This document shows, piece by piece, positions 1-12,800 of a DNA stretch of 64,000 nucleotides. Positions within the stretch are counted from its first letter, which is position 1. Each line of letters opens with the position of its first letter. The notes under the pieces are model-generated. The model was not told where the DNA came from, searched no databases, and worked only from the letters and a program-made list of their open reading frames with translations. The position numbers and the translations under genes were made by a program. Origin of the DNA: Amphibalanus amphitrite (Eukaryota; Arthropoda; Thecostraca; Balanomorpha; Balanidae); assembly GCF_019059575.1 (NCBI RefSeq), contig NW_024882031.1, forward strand, positions 248,001 through 312,000. Reading direction: 5' to 3'.

Positions 1-2708
1 CGCGCCACAGCGTGCCGCTAAGCAGCCCGGGGTCACCCCAGCCCGGGCGGACGCGCCCCGCGGTTTGAACTGTTTTCGCACGATCGCCTGGACAAACAGA
101 GGGTCGGCTCATTGGCGGCGGTCGACAGATTCACGAGCGGCCCGGCGGCGGTCGGCGCGCGGCCGAGCGGCAGTTTCTCTGTCCCGACCGGCTGCGGCGG
201 CCGCCCAGCCCGCCGACGGTAATTGCTAAAGGCGGGTATAATTAGTGTCATGATGGATCTATCGGCCGGAAGACTGCGCACGAGCTGTTGGCTCTCTAAA
301 CGCGGCCAGAGCAAAAACGTAATTGAAATAGCAGGATGGCTGACTGTGGCTGACCAAGACAGCACGGACAGCTAAGATGACCGCTCAGCGAACGAGGAGG
401 CAGTGCCTCGATACACGGATAACGGGACAGGGACGCGTTCCGAATTGTGATCGTCATACGATCACCTGTGTGACTACTGATCCTTAATGATCTTTATAGG
501 CATATTCTAGCATTAAATATATATCAAGCACATTCAATGCATTCTGCAATAAGGTGATTTGCCTGTTACACTCATAAGATAAGACGAGCAGCATCGATTC
601 ATTTCTATTATGTATGTACATATAAATCCTCTGCTATATACCCTGTCAGGTTCTGAGGCTCCTCAACTTTGTGCCGCCCGTGCATATCAAGTCCGCTATG
701 TTGACGTTTGCTGCTATCTTCACGCGACTACGCAGAGCAGACGTCGGACGGATATGATTTGTCTCCCCAGTTTGCTAGATCGTGTCAATTAGCCGCGCAT
801 AATTGCAATCAGCTGCAGAAATGAAAGGACAACACGGCTCTGATGAGCGTGACGTCACCGGCAGTGATTTATATGACGTCACCGGAACTCTGCGGAAATG
901 AGATGTCTTCAACGATGGTGGTCTGATCCAAATCAGACGAGAATTTGTGATGATACCATTACGTGCAAGGGCGTCACATCCTGTTATATGGCATTAACCA
1001 AGCGACGATTGATCAGCATAACTAATAAAAAGCATCAATCTGTCTGGAAGTCATAATTGGTGAGAGTTTGCATGATATATTGTCGAGACCTTTGTAATCA
1101 CGTTGGTTCTTAATTTTGTAAAACGCGCAACTCGTCTTTGATTTCGTCTTTCGCGTCGTCTTTAAATGTGAATCCCGCCGGCGATTTCAATATCGAACAC
1201 CTAAATATAATCGTGCCCTTTTAATTCGTTTCAGGTGATATTTACCATGATTGTGTCATCATCCTTTGCAAAGACAAATGAACAAATGAAGCAACTCTTC
1301 AACACGCACGAACAAAATCCCAAGAAACAGCCAGCTCACATTACGGTTTGCCTTTTTCCGCTCGCTCAATTAGTCTTAATTCTCTGAAGCTGTTTGCCAA
1401 ATCTAATTTTCCGCCGGCGGCGACGGACAAATAGCGTTAATATTTAATTGACACCTCTGAGTTCGTTTAAACTAAATGGATTGTAAAGCAGGTAATCAGA
1501 AATGCATGGGCTCTGCGGGCGAGCGGCGCGCCGGAGCGCTCGCCAGGGAGTGCTTCGGCCAACGACCGGCGCCAATCTAATATGGCGGCAAATGGAGCCG
1601 ATGCCGATCTCAGCCGACACCATTACTTGCAATAATTTAAAAACCCGGGAAAATCTCAAATCGCAGAGAGTTTGCAGTTGCTTTAACGGTGTATCATAGC
1701 GGGTATAAATATTTATTGGTGTGATATGAGAGCTGGTTCGGCTGCCTGGGGCGCGTGCGAGGTGCGAGCTGGGAGCGGGCGGCGCGGCGGCGCGATGGGT
1801 GCTGATGGCCGCCCTAACACCGGCCCGACGGCCGCCCCGGGTTAAATGGAGAGCCTTGAGAGGGTGGCAGATTGCTCCGGAGCCGCCCGTGCTGATGTGC
1901 CGCCATTACCAACCAGCCAGCCCAGGCTGAGATGGTGCCAGTGATTTGGTAGGATGAGAAGTTTCAGAAAAATGTTTGTGCCTGTCCTCGGGTATTGGCA
2001 AATGAACGACTGCAACCACCACCAAAGGAATGCTTTTGTCTAAATAAACTTGCAAAACAACACACAATGCTTGCATGCGTTCTGTTCAATCCTACAGGAA
2101 TATGTATTCGATTAACTCTTTGCATTTTATGTTTTCATTCCAAAATAGCTAGGAAATAAAATGTGGCATGTTTAAAACTTGCTAGACTGGTAAACTATTT
2201 CTTTAATTCATACTTGTAGACCTATTATGTATATCATAGATGCTAAATTGCTAATTATAATCCAAATTATCATATGTTGATAGTCAAATGAGATTTTGAA
2301 TTTATCTCCATATGAATGTCTATTGAATGTTTGTCTTTTGTAAATATCAATTTCCTAACCTTTTTATTGCAACAGTCATAACGAAACCCACCAGCTATTA
2401 TAGGTGTCCTTTCCAAAAATGTGTTTTTAAGGCAAACATATCAACTCTGCTCATGCGCAGATGCCATATGATTAGAAGTCATCAATAACAGAGGCTTAGG
2501 GATGCAATATCTCGAGCTTCACTAATGAAATGAAAATCAAATAAAAATGTTCGGGAAAATTAATAATTTCTTTTCTTTTCTGTTTTAACGCTTCGGCATT
2601 TACATTTTTCTTATGTTGTGATTGAAAATTAAGAATAGAAATGTGAATTAATCGCTTAAGTTTTTTACCGTCTTAGGTGTCAACTCATTGTAAGCATATC
2701 AGCAAGTA
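1..2708. other. Non-coding, no gene recognised
   Basis: Mixed GC-rich and AT-rich sequence with only short open frames on both strands, none with recognisable protein content. The one notable feature is a pair of perfect TGACGTCA palindromes (CRE/ATF type) at 850-857 and 874-881, 24 bases apart. They could be regulatory for the tentative gene that begins near 2.7 kb, but that is a guess. Confidence 0.5.
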
Positions 2709-4581
2709 TTGTTGTGTGCAAAACATCCCAAGACAATGGAGCATGTCCAAGAATTTTGGCCGCAGAGGCGTCCAATGCGAAGCCGATCAAAAGCAACGAT
2801 AGCTCAACGAAAAGGAATTTTTACGTTCCTTTCGGAGGGCACCTTCACAAAGCTTCCCGACAACAACATTATTAACTTGTATCAGGTGAGGCTATGCATA
2901 AATTCAAATTCAAAATGTTTGCTCTAGGTATGCTTATCATTATACTTATCTGATGTTAGCTCTAGCTAAATTAGGCCTTGGTATATGTGGGTGAACTGAA
3001 ATTACTAGCTCGCAGGTGGGCGATTAAATCAGCTTGAATTTGTTCAATGTGATAGATTTGATCAGGTATGAAAAGGCATCCTTGTCCTGAGTTTTATCGT
3101 ATTTATCGTTTTATCGTCAAATGTTATTGCCACTTGGCATTAGCTACAAATTATGCTAAAAAATGGTTCTATTCAATACGCCTCCGCTCTGAGTCGAAAG
3201 TAATTGAATGGCTGGTGGCTTGCATAATTTTGATGCAATCAATCCATCGCTTACAATCATGAATGAATCCTTCGGCTGTAATCCTCTGGGATTCCGTCTT
3301 AATCAAGTATTGGTCGGTTGCACTTGAGCCTTAGGGTGTAATGGTATTCCAGACCACTTTCTCATGCTGCAATCATGTCAATTTTAACCAGTGTTTGTTA
3401 CGTTAAAATGACGTTATATTGCTATTTTACGTGAACAACGTTAGTTAATGAGACTGATGGCTCAGACGTATCCTCAAAGCTGGATTGAGGAAATGAGAGG
3501 AAACTACAGATCGCGATCCTTGCTTCTCGATGCAGACATTCATCGAAGGCGTTCTGGTTGCCGAGAAGAAACAGCAACCGAACCAGCCTGGAATAGAGTT
3601 TTCTCGCCTGTTCAAAACAGTCTGGGAGAGCTTCGGGAAGTTTCAGGTCTTCCACACAGCCGGTGAGGTAAGTTACGTCGAGTTCGTCAAGGGAATATTC
3701 TGCTTTCAGGGTCGAGACGTGCAGTGTTCAATGCTGAAACTGAACACCAATGACAAGGATGAAATGTCCAAACGCCTGTAACGGCCGATATCGCCCCCGG
3801 CGGCAGGCCGACAGGCACAATGACCTGACCTGTTTCTTAGAAAACTGTGTTGCACTATCGAAATGTTCCAACGCAAAACTGTGGTGTCTGCTTATTTCTG
3901 AGAGAAAGCTGTTACCTCCCTTCACCCGTGTCAGTTCTTCGTGTGAAATGTGTCTGCCAGGTGAACCGGCTGGTGCGTTGGGCGCTGCGGGACCTGAAGC
4001 GACAGGGCCGGATCCAGCGCACCCACAAGGGTCGCTACTTTGCCTGCCTGTTGCCGGAGCAGTCCCAGCCAGGCTGCTGTCCGCCGGTGCCGGGCCTGCC
4101 GCCAGCCCAGCGGTTCCTGGCCTCGCGCTGGGGCAGCCAGCGCCGCCACCTCGTCTCCACCCTCCACCGCTGGGACCAGTACAACCAGAGGCGCAGCCAG
4201 CGACTGGCCAGGACACCGGATCTGTCCGGCCAGCGACTGACCAGAACAGCGGACCTGTCCGTACCGGGACCCTCGCCGAGCGCCGGAGCCGTGCGCGGAC
4301 CCGGGCCAGCGCGCGGACCCGGAGCCGTGGCTGGACCCGTCCGAGGCCCCGGACCCGGACCTGGATCCATCCGCGGACCAGGACCCTCGGCCGGACCCAT
4401 CCGTGGACCCGGACCCATGCCCGGACCCGGACACCCAGTTCCGGGCGTCGCCGAGGCGGTAGTAGGGGGCGTTCCTCGGGTGCGACCTCGTCTTGAGCCG
4501 CCGCCGCCACCGCGTCCCATGTCGGCTCCCTCACTGTCGACCCTTTACGGCAGGGTGCCGCGCCTGTTCCCCGGGGGCTGA
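2709..4581 (+). CDS. Tentative multi-exon gene, winged-helix-like segment and GP/R-rich tail
   Basis: Three segments join in phase 0: 2709-2885 (ends LYQ before GTGAGG), 3536-3667 (acceptor CAG at 3533-3535, donor GAG|GTAAGT) and 3961-4581 (acceptor CAG at 3958-3960, stop TGA). Joined from the ATG at 2709 they give about 309 residues; a later ATG (2736 or 2778) is equally possible. The second and third exons read as helix-rich sequence followed by ALRDLKRQGRIQRTHKGRYF, which resembles the last helix and wing of a winged-helix or linker-histone-like DNA-binding fold. The C-terminal half is low complexity: basic, then GPGP repeats coded by a GGACCCGGA-type minisatellite, then a Pro-rich end. 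I cannot name the family. The first exon is the weakest part. The two good splice sites and matching phases are the main support. Confidence 0.45.
2886..3535. other. Intron of the tentative winged-helix-like gene
   Basis: This stretch lies between two predicted phase-0 exons. I see no repeats or other genes in it. A short polypyrimidine stretch precedes the acceptor at 3533-3535. Confidence 0.35.
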
Positions 4582-7518
4582 CCGCCGCGGGAGGGAGTGG
4601 AGCAGAGAGGTCCGTCCCGGTCCGTCCTGTGCCGTCTGAGCTGGTCCCTGGCCACTGGAGAGACCCCGTGCCAGAGCCTCGGCGGGCGGCAGGAGCTGTG
4701 CAGTGGTCAATATAAGATAGATGCTTTATCGGTGGTTTTGTGTGAGGTTATCATTATGGAGGTGACTGAGCCGGAAATGAAACGGTGCAGAGAGAACGCA
4801 GTTGCAACTGCGTTCTGTTGCAACTGCGTTCTCTCTAGGTAACAGGCTCTCTCTTTTACATCATTTCATATTTGTAGGACGCGGATCTTCACTCGCGAGC
4901 GCTAAACATTGAGAAAGTCTTCTTTTTAAGAAGACGAACATATAGCTGCTGGAGCCTGCAGCGGTCCCACCGTCCGTCCCACCATCCCGCACCAGTCCCT
5001 CCGTCGTGCACAGCTGGCGCTTTGTGCGCGCGCCCGGTTCGGCTCATCGTCATTCTCGCGCCGCGGCTGCCGCCCATTGGACGGTGTCGGCCATCCATTG
5101 TGGCGCCGCCTAATAGCTCTGCTCGACAGTGGTCCCCGGGGAGTGTGGCGTGCGCCCTAATCCATCGCAAAAGACTGATTACTGCCGATTAATAGATAAC
5201 AGATGTATCCGTGTCTGCCGGCCCACCGCGCGGCCCAGGGCGGTCGCTGGGGGCGGGACGGGCGATCGTGAGCCGTGGGAGAGGAGATAGAGGGAGGAGA
5301 GACGGGATGAACGCGTGCTGCCTAATGTTGGCCATACACTCGTAAATGAGGCTGCTGACTGTGTTCACCAGAGTGCTTCGTCATTTGATTGCAGAATCAC
5401 GAGTTTAAACGGTGCATACCTTTTATACTCGTAGTTCTGAGTCGCATCGAGCTAGGTATAAAAAAGGAGTTCGAAGGAATACGCCCAACTTGCGCTCAAC
5501 GTTCTCGACACGACAAAAAGTTATAGGAGTTTCATTTTAAGCCTAAATTTCGCATCATAATAAAACGTGAAATGTTTAATATGTGTAATGTGGAAGCACT
5601 AAACACGAAACAGCCCCAATATTTTATCTATTTTTTTTTTTTAATCAACCAATTACGTTTGAAGCGTCTTCGTTGAAATTCAGCTTCATGGGTACACCAT
5701 AGGATATTGAGGGAGGACAGCAAGACAAGGGTGCTGTAGGTACCCGTCTCTGATTTACGGGTAAGTGCATCCTCCCAGACGGTAAGGAGCAATACTCCCG
5801 CCCTCACCCGTTGATAGTTGTGTGCCGCCGAAAACACATAAGGACTTCTATCCCCATAACCAATTCATTGCGCGCCTTTCTGAATGTTTTACTTGCGAAT
5901 TACGTCACACTCAGCTTTTCGTGCCGGGCAAATCAACCTGCACTCTTGATTAAAACCGTCTTTCTATCTTCTTTTTGACCACCACTCTGGCCCACCGGAG
6001 AGCATTCAGTCTGGCTCCTAATTTACCCCACCATTATACGGCCGTGTAAATATCCGACCTCGAGTCCTTTGGCAAACAACACTTAATTATTGGCCTTGTT
6101 TAACGTCGGTTCCGGGCCGACTGGGCGGGGTCGCCGACGGCGCCGGCCTGAATGGCGCCCTCTATTGGACGAATTATCATCACAAAGGCGCTGTGTAAAC
6201 CGGCACCGGTGGCCGATTTGCGCCAGATGACCGATTTGCATTTGTGTAAGCGGCGTTTGATACGGGTAGGGATGAAACTGAATCAACGAGAGGGGAGACG
6301 AGTGGGGGGGGGGGAGGGGCTGACGGCCGGAGATTAATTAGCGGGCGGTGAGGGGGGGGGGGGGGCGAAGGAGCGGTCCAAAGCCGCCGCGGCCGCGCCA
6401 CTTATGATAAGCCCATCAGGCGGGCCGATCGGGTGGGCGCTCGGGAGGGACATTGGGCCGGCGGATCATGTGCTGACAGTGTGCACGTTAATTATGGACG
6501 CCATTGTGCGCCGCAAACGACGCGTAGGTGCGTCTCGTGCGATAGTGCCGCTGGCCGCCGGCTGATAGAGGTGCGCCCATAGACGCGGCGCTGACAGTGG
6601 TGGTCGCCAGTGATGGGATTTAATGGACTGCTGAGCTGGGGACAGGATCAGCACGGGTCTTTTAGGAAGAGGTATCTGTCGCATGTTTAAGAACTGGAGC
6701 ATAATTGGTTGACTAAAATCCTTATTCCTTATTGCTCAAGTCACGAATGGAATAAAAATTGCATTTATTCCTTCCACCGTCACCGCTGCTGTCCCCATCG
6801 TCTACACAGCCAATCCGTCCACAGTACCATGCTCTTTTCCTACTGCCGCAGTCCCATTCTGCCACCGTTTTTCACCCACTGTCGTCACCCTTTCATCTTT
6901 TAACACCGCCCTGTCCTTCTATTGCCCATCGCCGCCTGCATCCGTCTCAAACATACCCACACCGTCCCTCCCATCTCTGCAGCCGTCTCCCGTCCCTCCA
7001 GCCGCCCCCCCCCCCGTCCCGCCGCCATCCCTGTCCCCACTGCCACCACGGCGCCACCACGCCGCTCGGCCGGCCAGCCAGGCAGCATGAAATTGGTGCC
7101 GCAGGCTAATGGGTCTTGGCTGGGTGACCGCCATTTTCTGCCTCAATTGCCGGCGGAATCGCGTCGGCGACCGACTTTTAGCGGAAAACGCCCGGGGAGA
7201 CGCCGTGACCCGACCGGGCCGGATTTCAGGCGCGGGAGCGGAGTTAAGGATGGTCGTTGATGATGATTAAAAGATGGTTTGTTGTAATGACTTATTTTAG
7301 CACTCGCTGCGAATGCCGAGTTTCTTATTTCCAAGGAGATACCTGTAGTTTAACGTTGTCTTTGTTCCATTTAATTAAATCTTGACAGAAAAAAACGTCA
7401 TTATCAGACCTCACAATTGACACTATTTGGCTTAAACGCCATTTGATTTAAAACGATGGACACAAAAGTCGGAAATACCTACAAAGTCTGCGACCTGATT
7501 TTAGTTCATATAAGCATA
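4582..7518. other. Intergenic, no gene recognised
   Basis: Alternating GC-rich and AT-rich DNA with poly-G runs near 6306-6315 and 6352-6365. A TATAAAAAAG-like stretch lies near 5457, but no recognisable gene follows it. Open frames here are short, overlap on both strands and are biased by GC-rich composition; none resembles a known protein. Confidence 0.5.
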
Positions 7519-7984
7519 TAGGGGAAGTTGGGGCAATGCCGGAGTTGGGGCAAAGCCGAAATTCGAGATATTTCGAAAACCGTAAGACATGGATGCCACC
7601 TGTCAGTGATGCTCTGAAGCTTAAAGGTAGTGTGCCACCTTTGAAAGATTTCCCATTTTATTTTTCCTAGGATAAGAAGCTTCTGTTTTTACCTAATATC
7701 GCAAAAAAATCAAAAATGGGCCTGGAATAGTGCCTTTTTCGCCTAAAAGTTTTTCGGTTTTTAGATATGTATAACAACTGTAGTGGGCTCACCTGCAAAC
7801 AGGCGTCGGGCAACAATCGCGAATGCGGCGCACTTGTGACAATAAGCAAAGGTCATTATAGTGTTACGACCATACGACGTACGGGAATGAGTTATCAGCT
7901 GTCTAATCGTAGACAACACAATGTCGAGCCTTAAACTGTAAGCCCGTATTGGTATTGTTTCTTTTATTTGACTGTCGAACATTA

Positions 7985-9161
7985 GGGGAGAGTGGGGTAA
8001 GATGCCCAGGGTGGGAAAGACGCCCCACCCCCTCTAGCGGCGAAATTAAGAATCGAACCTGGAAATTAATGTTCTTAGCGTAAAGCGGAAGCCTGCCTTG
8101 CTAACTGCACAAAAATTTGCGAGGCTCAGTTGGGCAACGGCTGGCTGGTGATTGCATGTTTTTTATTTGCTGCTTTCAAAAAATATTTTGGTGTCAAAAC
8201 ATTGTAAATATCAAAGAAGGTATATAATTTTTGCGTCCCTTTCTATAGTCATGATAAATTAACATGCGTGTACTGTGTCCCAAACAGTTTGTTTCAGGGT
8301 GTAGTTTTATGGCTAACAAATTGTACTGATTTAACGTTACCTCGGTACCTTGGGGTAAGATGCCCCCTGTCCTGATGGGGAAAGACGCCCCCCCTAAATC
8401 CGTAGGCTGTCCTTCAAGCAGCCCGTCAAATCATTTATTACATACCTGTGATGAGAGACAAAAGCCGATCTGGGACTATTGAGAGTCCAGTACGGTCGGG
8501 TGCTTCCCATGCCGGTCTCTCGGCCCACACAGCGACTTTTTGGGCGGCATCTGACTCTGAGAGCCCTTACGACGGCCTCTGTGGGCCACATTATTGGCTC
8601 CAGGGCCCCTCACGACATCCTTTGAGGGCTCCCACGTTGGCTCCACGGGCCGCGCTGGCATCTGAGGTCCCCACGATGGGCTCGAGGGCCCTGAAGCATC
8701 ATGAAGACCTATAAGGGCCCCACAGTGGTCTCCGAACGCCACCACGGAGGCTTGTTTGGCCGCGCTGGACTATGATGGCCCTAACGATGACCTCTGAAGC
8801 CCCTTACGACTACTTTTGAGGGCCCTTACGATGACGTTTGGTGTCTACTGTAGGCCCGGAGGGACTACTGATTCGTTCATGCGATTCACGTGCCCATTTA
8901 TGTCACTTATAGTGCAGGGGGCATCTTACCCAACGCCAGGGGGCGTCTTTCCCACCCTGTGGGGTAAGATGCCCCCTTTCACTTCTTCAGGAAAATGCTT
9001 AATAGCAAAAAAAATTATCATATTTCAAGCACGAAAGTGTGATATTTTTGGAGAAAAATGATGTCGGCTTCCGTTGAAACTACAAGTTTTTGCTTTCTGA
9101 TCGTCATTTTCGAATAATATATGACATAGTAAAACCCTGGGCATCTTTCCCCACTCTCCCC
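7985..9161. mobile_element. TA-flanked 1.18-kb non-autonomous element, copy 1
   Basis: Ends are inverted repeats: GGGGAGAGTGGGGTAAGATG at the left, its near-complement ending CCCCACTCTCCCC at the right, with TA on each side (7983-7984 and 9162-9163). A near-identical second copy lies at 34223-35389. The motif GGGGTAAGATGCCCC recurs inside (near 8350 and 8960), and the middle (about 8540-8840) is a degenerate minisatellite of roughly 30-base units rich in GGGCCC and TACGATGAC. No transposase is present. Confidence 0.8.
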
Positions 9162-9617
9162 TATTTATGGTTTGAAATATGATTTTATGTAAAATAATTG
9201 ATATGAAAAAGCCGTCTTATAAGTTATGACCCCATTTCACCACACGCAAGTGGCAGAAATGACAATGATCAGCTGACGCATTTTTCTTGGCCGAAGTCAG
9301 AGCGCGCGGCCCGACGCACCACGCGTATTTGGAAATTCCGACCTCGACGAGCATCAGAAGCCACCTAACAGGCGTGTTCGAAACCGCAGGAGATGATGAT
9401 GAACGGGTTTATCGAAACTTGATTGGATGAGCATATCGGTAATAGCGATTTCAGTGTGTGCATTTATTGTTCATAGTGGTGTGAAATGTGGTTGGGGTAC
9501 GACCGACAACCCGTCGGGGCGAATTTCGCACTGGGGTACTCAAAATTTGAAGAATTTAAGACGTTTCCATGAGTTTTGAAGGTAGGGATAAGTTCTAAAA
9601 ATCCGGTTCTCCTTATC

Positions 9618-9622
9618 TGGGC
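9618..9622. other. 5-bp target duplication of the BEL/Pao insertion, left copy
   Basis: TGGGC immediately precedes the left LTR and is repeated at 15309-15313 directly after the right LTR. A 5-bp duplication is usual for BEL/Pao integration. Confidence 0.85.
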
Positions 9623-9850
9623 TGGACAGACGCGGCGCAGTGGAGGTAGTTTTTGGTTATTCGAAGTGAGACTTGCACGAGAAAAATATTAAGTGAAAAT
9701 TTCGGAAACAGAAAAAAGAAGAGGAGAGTTGCATGGGTTTTCGGTGAGATTGAGAACGGAATGTAACTGCCTGATTTGTTTTAGCCCGCCTGCCAATACT
9801 ATCTTTATTTTTTTGCCATGTGTTTGATTTGAAAGACGCCGGACTGAACA
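9623..9850 (+). repeat. Left LTR of BEL/Pao element
   Basis: 228 bp, TG...CA termini, apparently identical to the right LTR. A TCTTTATTTTTTTG stretch near 9800 is a candidate promoter or polyadenylation region, but no clear TATA box was identified. Confidence 0.93.
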
Positions 9851-9855
9851 TAAAG

Positions 9856-9873
9856 TGGTCCTCCGGGCCGGAT
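9856..9873 (+). other. Primer-binding site of BEL/Pao element
   Basis: Starts TGGTCCTCCGGGCC five bases after the LTR end. Its complement ends GGAGGACCA, as expected for the 3' end of a tRNA with its CCA tail. The tRNA species is not determined; it has some likeness to tRNA-Tyr acceptor ends. Confidence 0.65.
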
Positions 9874-9893
9874 CAATAAAGTAAAGTAAAACA

Positions 9894-12800
9894 ATGGCAA
9901 CTAAAGTAAAGCGACAACTCAAAGCTAAGGCCAGCAAACTAAGTAGATCGCTAACTAGGTTAGAGACACTGAACGCCCGAAACGAAGATGAAGACGGTCT
10001 GCGCGATGCACTGGCAGTCGTCTTGGAGCAGTCGAAGTCGATGGACGATTTGCAGGAAGAGCTGTTCGGTCTGATCCCGGAAGAAGACATAGAGACGGAA
10101 TTAGATACATGGAATGAGTTAGAAGAGCGGAAAGTGCAGCTGATATGTGAGACGAGAAAGATGATAAAAAGGAACAGCAGTCAAACTACCGTCGTTGACG
10201 CTACCAAGACCGCCCATCTTGAGCCCATAAAAATACCGAAGTTCTCTGGACAGGCGGCTCAGTATGAACAGTTCAGGGCGGCATTTAAGGTGTTTGTCGA
10301 CGAAAACGGTCACATTTCCATGATGGAGAAAATGATCCGTTTGAAGGGATACCTCGAGGGAGAGGCACTTCAAGCCATTGAAGGTCTTACCTTTTCAGAG
10401 AGCGACTATCGTGCTGCTCTGAAGATTTTGGACAAAAGGTTCGGCGGGCAGAATCGACAGCTGAAGGAGCGTCTGCAAACACTGCGTTGTCAGGAGTCCA
10501 TCATCCCAGGAGACTGCAATGCTCTGCGGAGATTCGCCGATCTGCTGACTGCAACAGTTTTGAGCCTGAAGAACATGGGCGATGAACATGACATTTTCTC
10601 TGAAACACTCTTCGAGAATGTGTTCAGAAAGCTGCCCGAAAATGACAGAGAAAGTTTCATAAGTGAGTCAATCAAGAGCGGAAGCGAAATGGACCTGGTT
10701 AGACTCGAACCATGGCTCCAGGCGAGAGCTGAGATAGCGAGACTGAACGCCGATTTTTGTGTTACGAGCCCGCCAAGCTTTGAAGTACCCACCGGCGCGT
10801 CCGAGTCCAGAAAAGCAAGCGGATCAGGCGGGCACAGAGCCAGCAAGAAGCCGGTTACCAGCCTCAGGAGAAACACGGAAGGAAAATGCGAGCTCTGCTC
10901 GCAGGCGGATCATGTGCTCGACAGGTGCTCTCGGTTCAAAGGCATGTCTATCGATGAACGCTGGGAGGTGGTTAAGAAACAGCGCCGCTGTTTTGGCTGC
11001 CTCGACAAAAACCATCACACTGCTGAGTGTAACAAAGCCACACGTTGTCAGTGTGGTCGGTTCCACCACCGCCTGCTCTGCGCTCGGTCAGACACTGCAG
11101 CTGCAGGGAGACAGGGAGCGGAGGAACCAACAAGAGTGACGACATCAGGATCAGCTGCTAACAGCTTCAGAGTGGCTCTGAGAACACTGCCAGTCATCAT
11201 CAGTCACGGTGGTCGGCAGATGCATGTGACTGCTTTTCTAGATGGAGGTTCAGATACAAGTTATCTGAAACAAGACTTGGCTGAAGCCCTGGGGGTCACA
11301 TCCGATCCCGAACCTCTGCAAATAGCGACGCTGGGGGGTCATGTTCAGACACTGAAAACGAAGCACGCCGACATCATGGTCAAGGACACAGGAGAAGGTC
11401 CGCTGCACAGGCTGCATGTGTGCACGCTGCCAGAAGTATGCAAACAGCTCGAAGTTGTCAACTGGACAGCAGAGAAAGAGCAGTGGGACCACTTGCGGGA
11501 CATACCCTTCGAAGAAACTGGCACTGAAGCGGATCTGCTGATTGGAAGTGACCATCCGCAACTCCATGCAGTCCTTGAGAGCAGAAGTGGAGACGAGGGT
11601 TGCCCTATGGCAGAGCGAACGCCTCTGGGATGGACCTGTGTCGGCCCCATGCGAGAAAAAGGTCAAGTATCCAGTCAGATACGGACAGGAGCTCACGCCG
11701 TCACAGTCTCTGAGGAGGCTGGACTGGACAGAATTCTTCGACAGTTCTGGGAGATAGACAGTTTTCAGCCAATGTCAGATCGCAAGAGCCCTCTCACAAC
11801 TGACGAAAAAAGTGCGGTGGCGCACGCTGAAGAAACGATGGCGATGCAAGACGGACGGTACGAAGTTGGCGTGCCCTGGAAAGGTCACACACCTGCTCTC
11901 AATCAGAGAAGTAACAACAAGAGCGTGGCGCTGGCGAGGCTGCGAAGTTTGGAGGCCAGTCTGCTGAAGAAGCCAGACTTGAAGGACAAGTATGAGGAAG
12001 TGATCGCATCGAATCTAGAAAAGGGATACGTCCGCAAGCTGGAGGAATCTGACGTTGCCATACAAAACGAGGCCTGCTGGTACCTGCCGCATTTCCCAGT
12101 CGTAAGAGAAGACAAGCAAACCACAAAAGTGAGATTTGTGATGGATGCCGCGTTCCAGGTTGGAGGACGCAGTCTGAACTCAGAAATGCTGCCCGGACCA
12201 AAACTGCAAAATGACATCGTGGACCTGCTACTCAGGTTCAGACGAAGACCAGTTGCTCTGGTAGGAGACATCAAGGAGATGTTTAGCCAGATCTGGTTGA
12301 AGGAGAGTGACAGATGCTTCCACCGATTCCTGTGGAGGAACATGGAGTGTGAACGAGAGCCTGACGTATATGAGTCTACTAGGATCATATTCGGTGGACG
12401 TGCTTCTCCCTTTCTGGCTCAGAAGGTTCTGCTGCACCATGCCGAGAAAGAAAAAGAAGACTTTCCGCTGGCTGCCAACATCATCAAGGAAGAAACCTAT
12501 GTGGACGACGTGATGACCTGTCTGGAGACAGAAGAGGAGGCCAGGCAGGCAAGAGAGGAGCTCACCCAGCTGCTATCGAAGGGAGGATTCTCGATACGAA
12601 GATGGTGCTCCAATCGCTCAGCTCCTCTTGATGGAGTCCCAGATGAGGACAAGGTCACCATCAATCCAGACAGCTCCGGGCTGCCAACGACAAAAATCCT
12701 GGGAATTCAGTGGAACGCAGAGGCTGATCAATTTGTGTACGACGTCATCACCCCGGAGAAGATTGTGTACACAAAGAGAGGGGTGCTGTCCAAGGTGTGC

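Noticed and set aside
8035-8120. tRNA-like stretch (GGTTCGATTC on the minus strand)
   Set aside because: It lacks a consistent cloverleaf and the second copy of the element has a substitution and a deletion there.
8448-8745. Open frames inside the TA-flanked element (also at 34623-34890)
   Set aside because: They lie in a degenerate internal minisatellite and have no transposase motifs.
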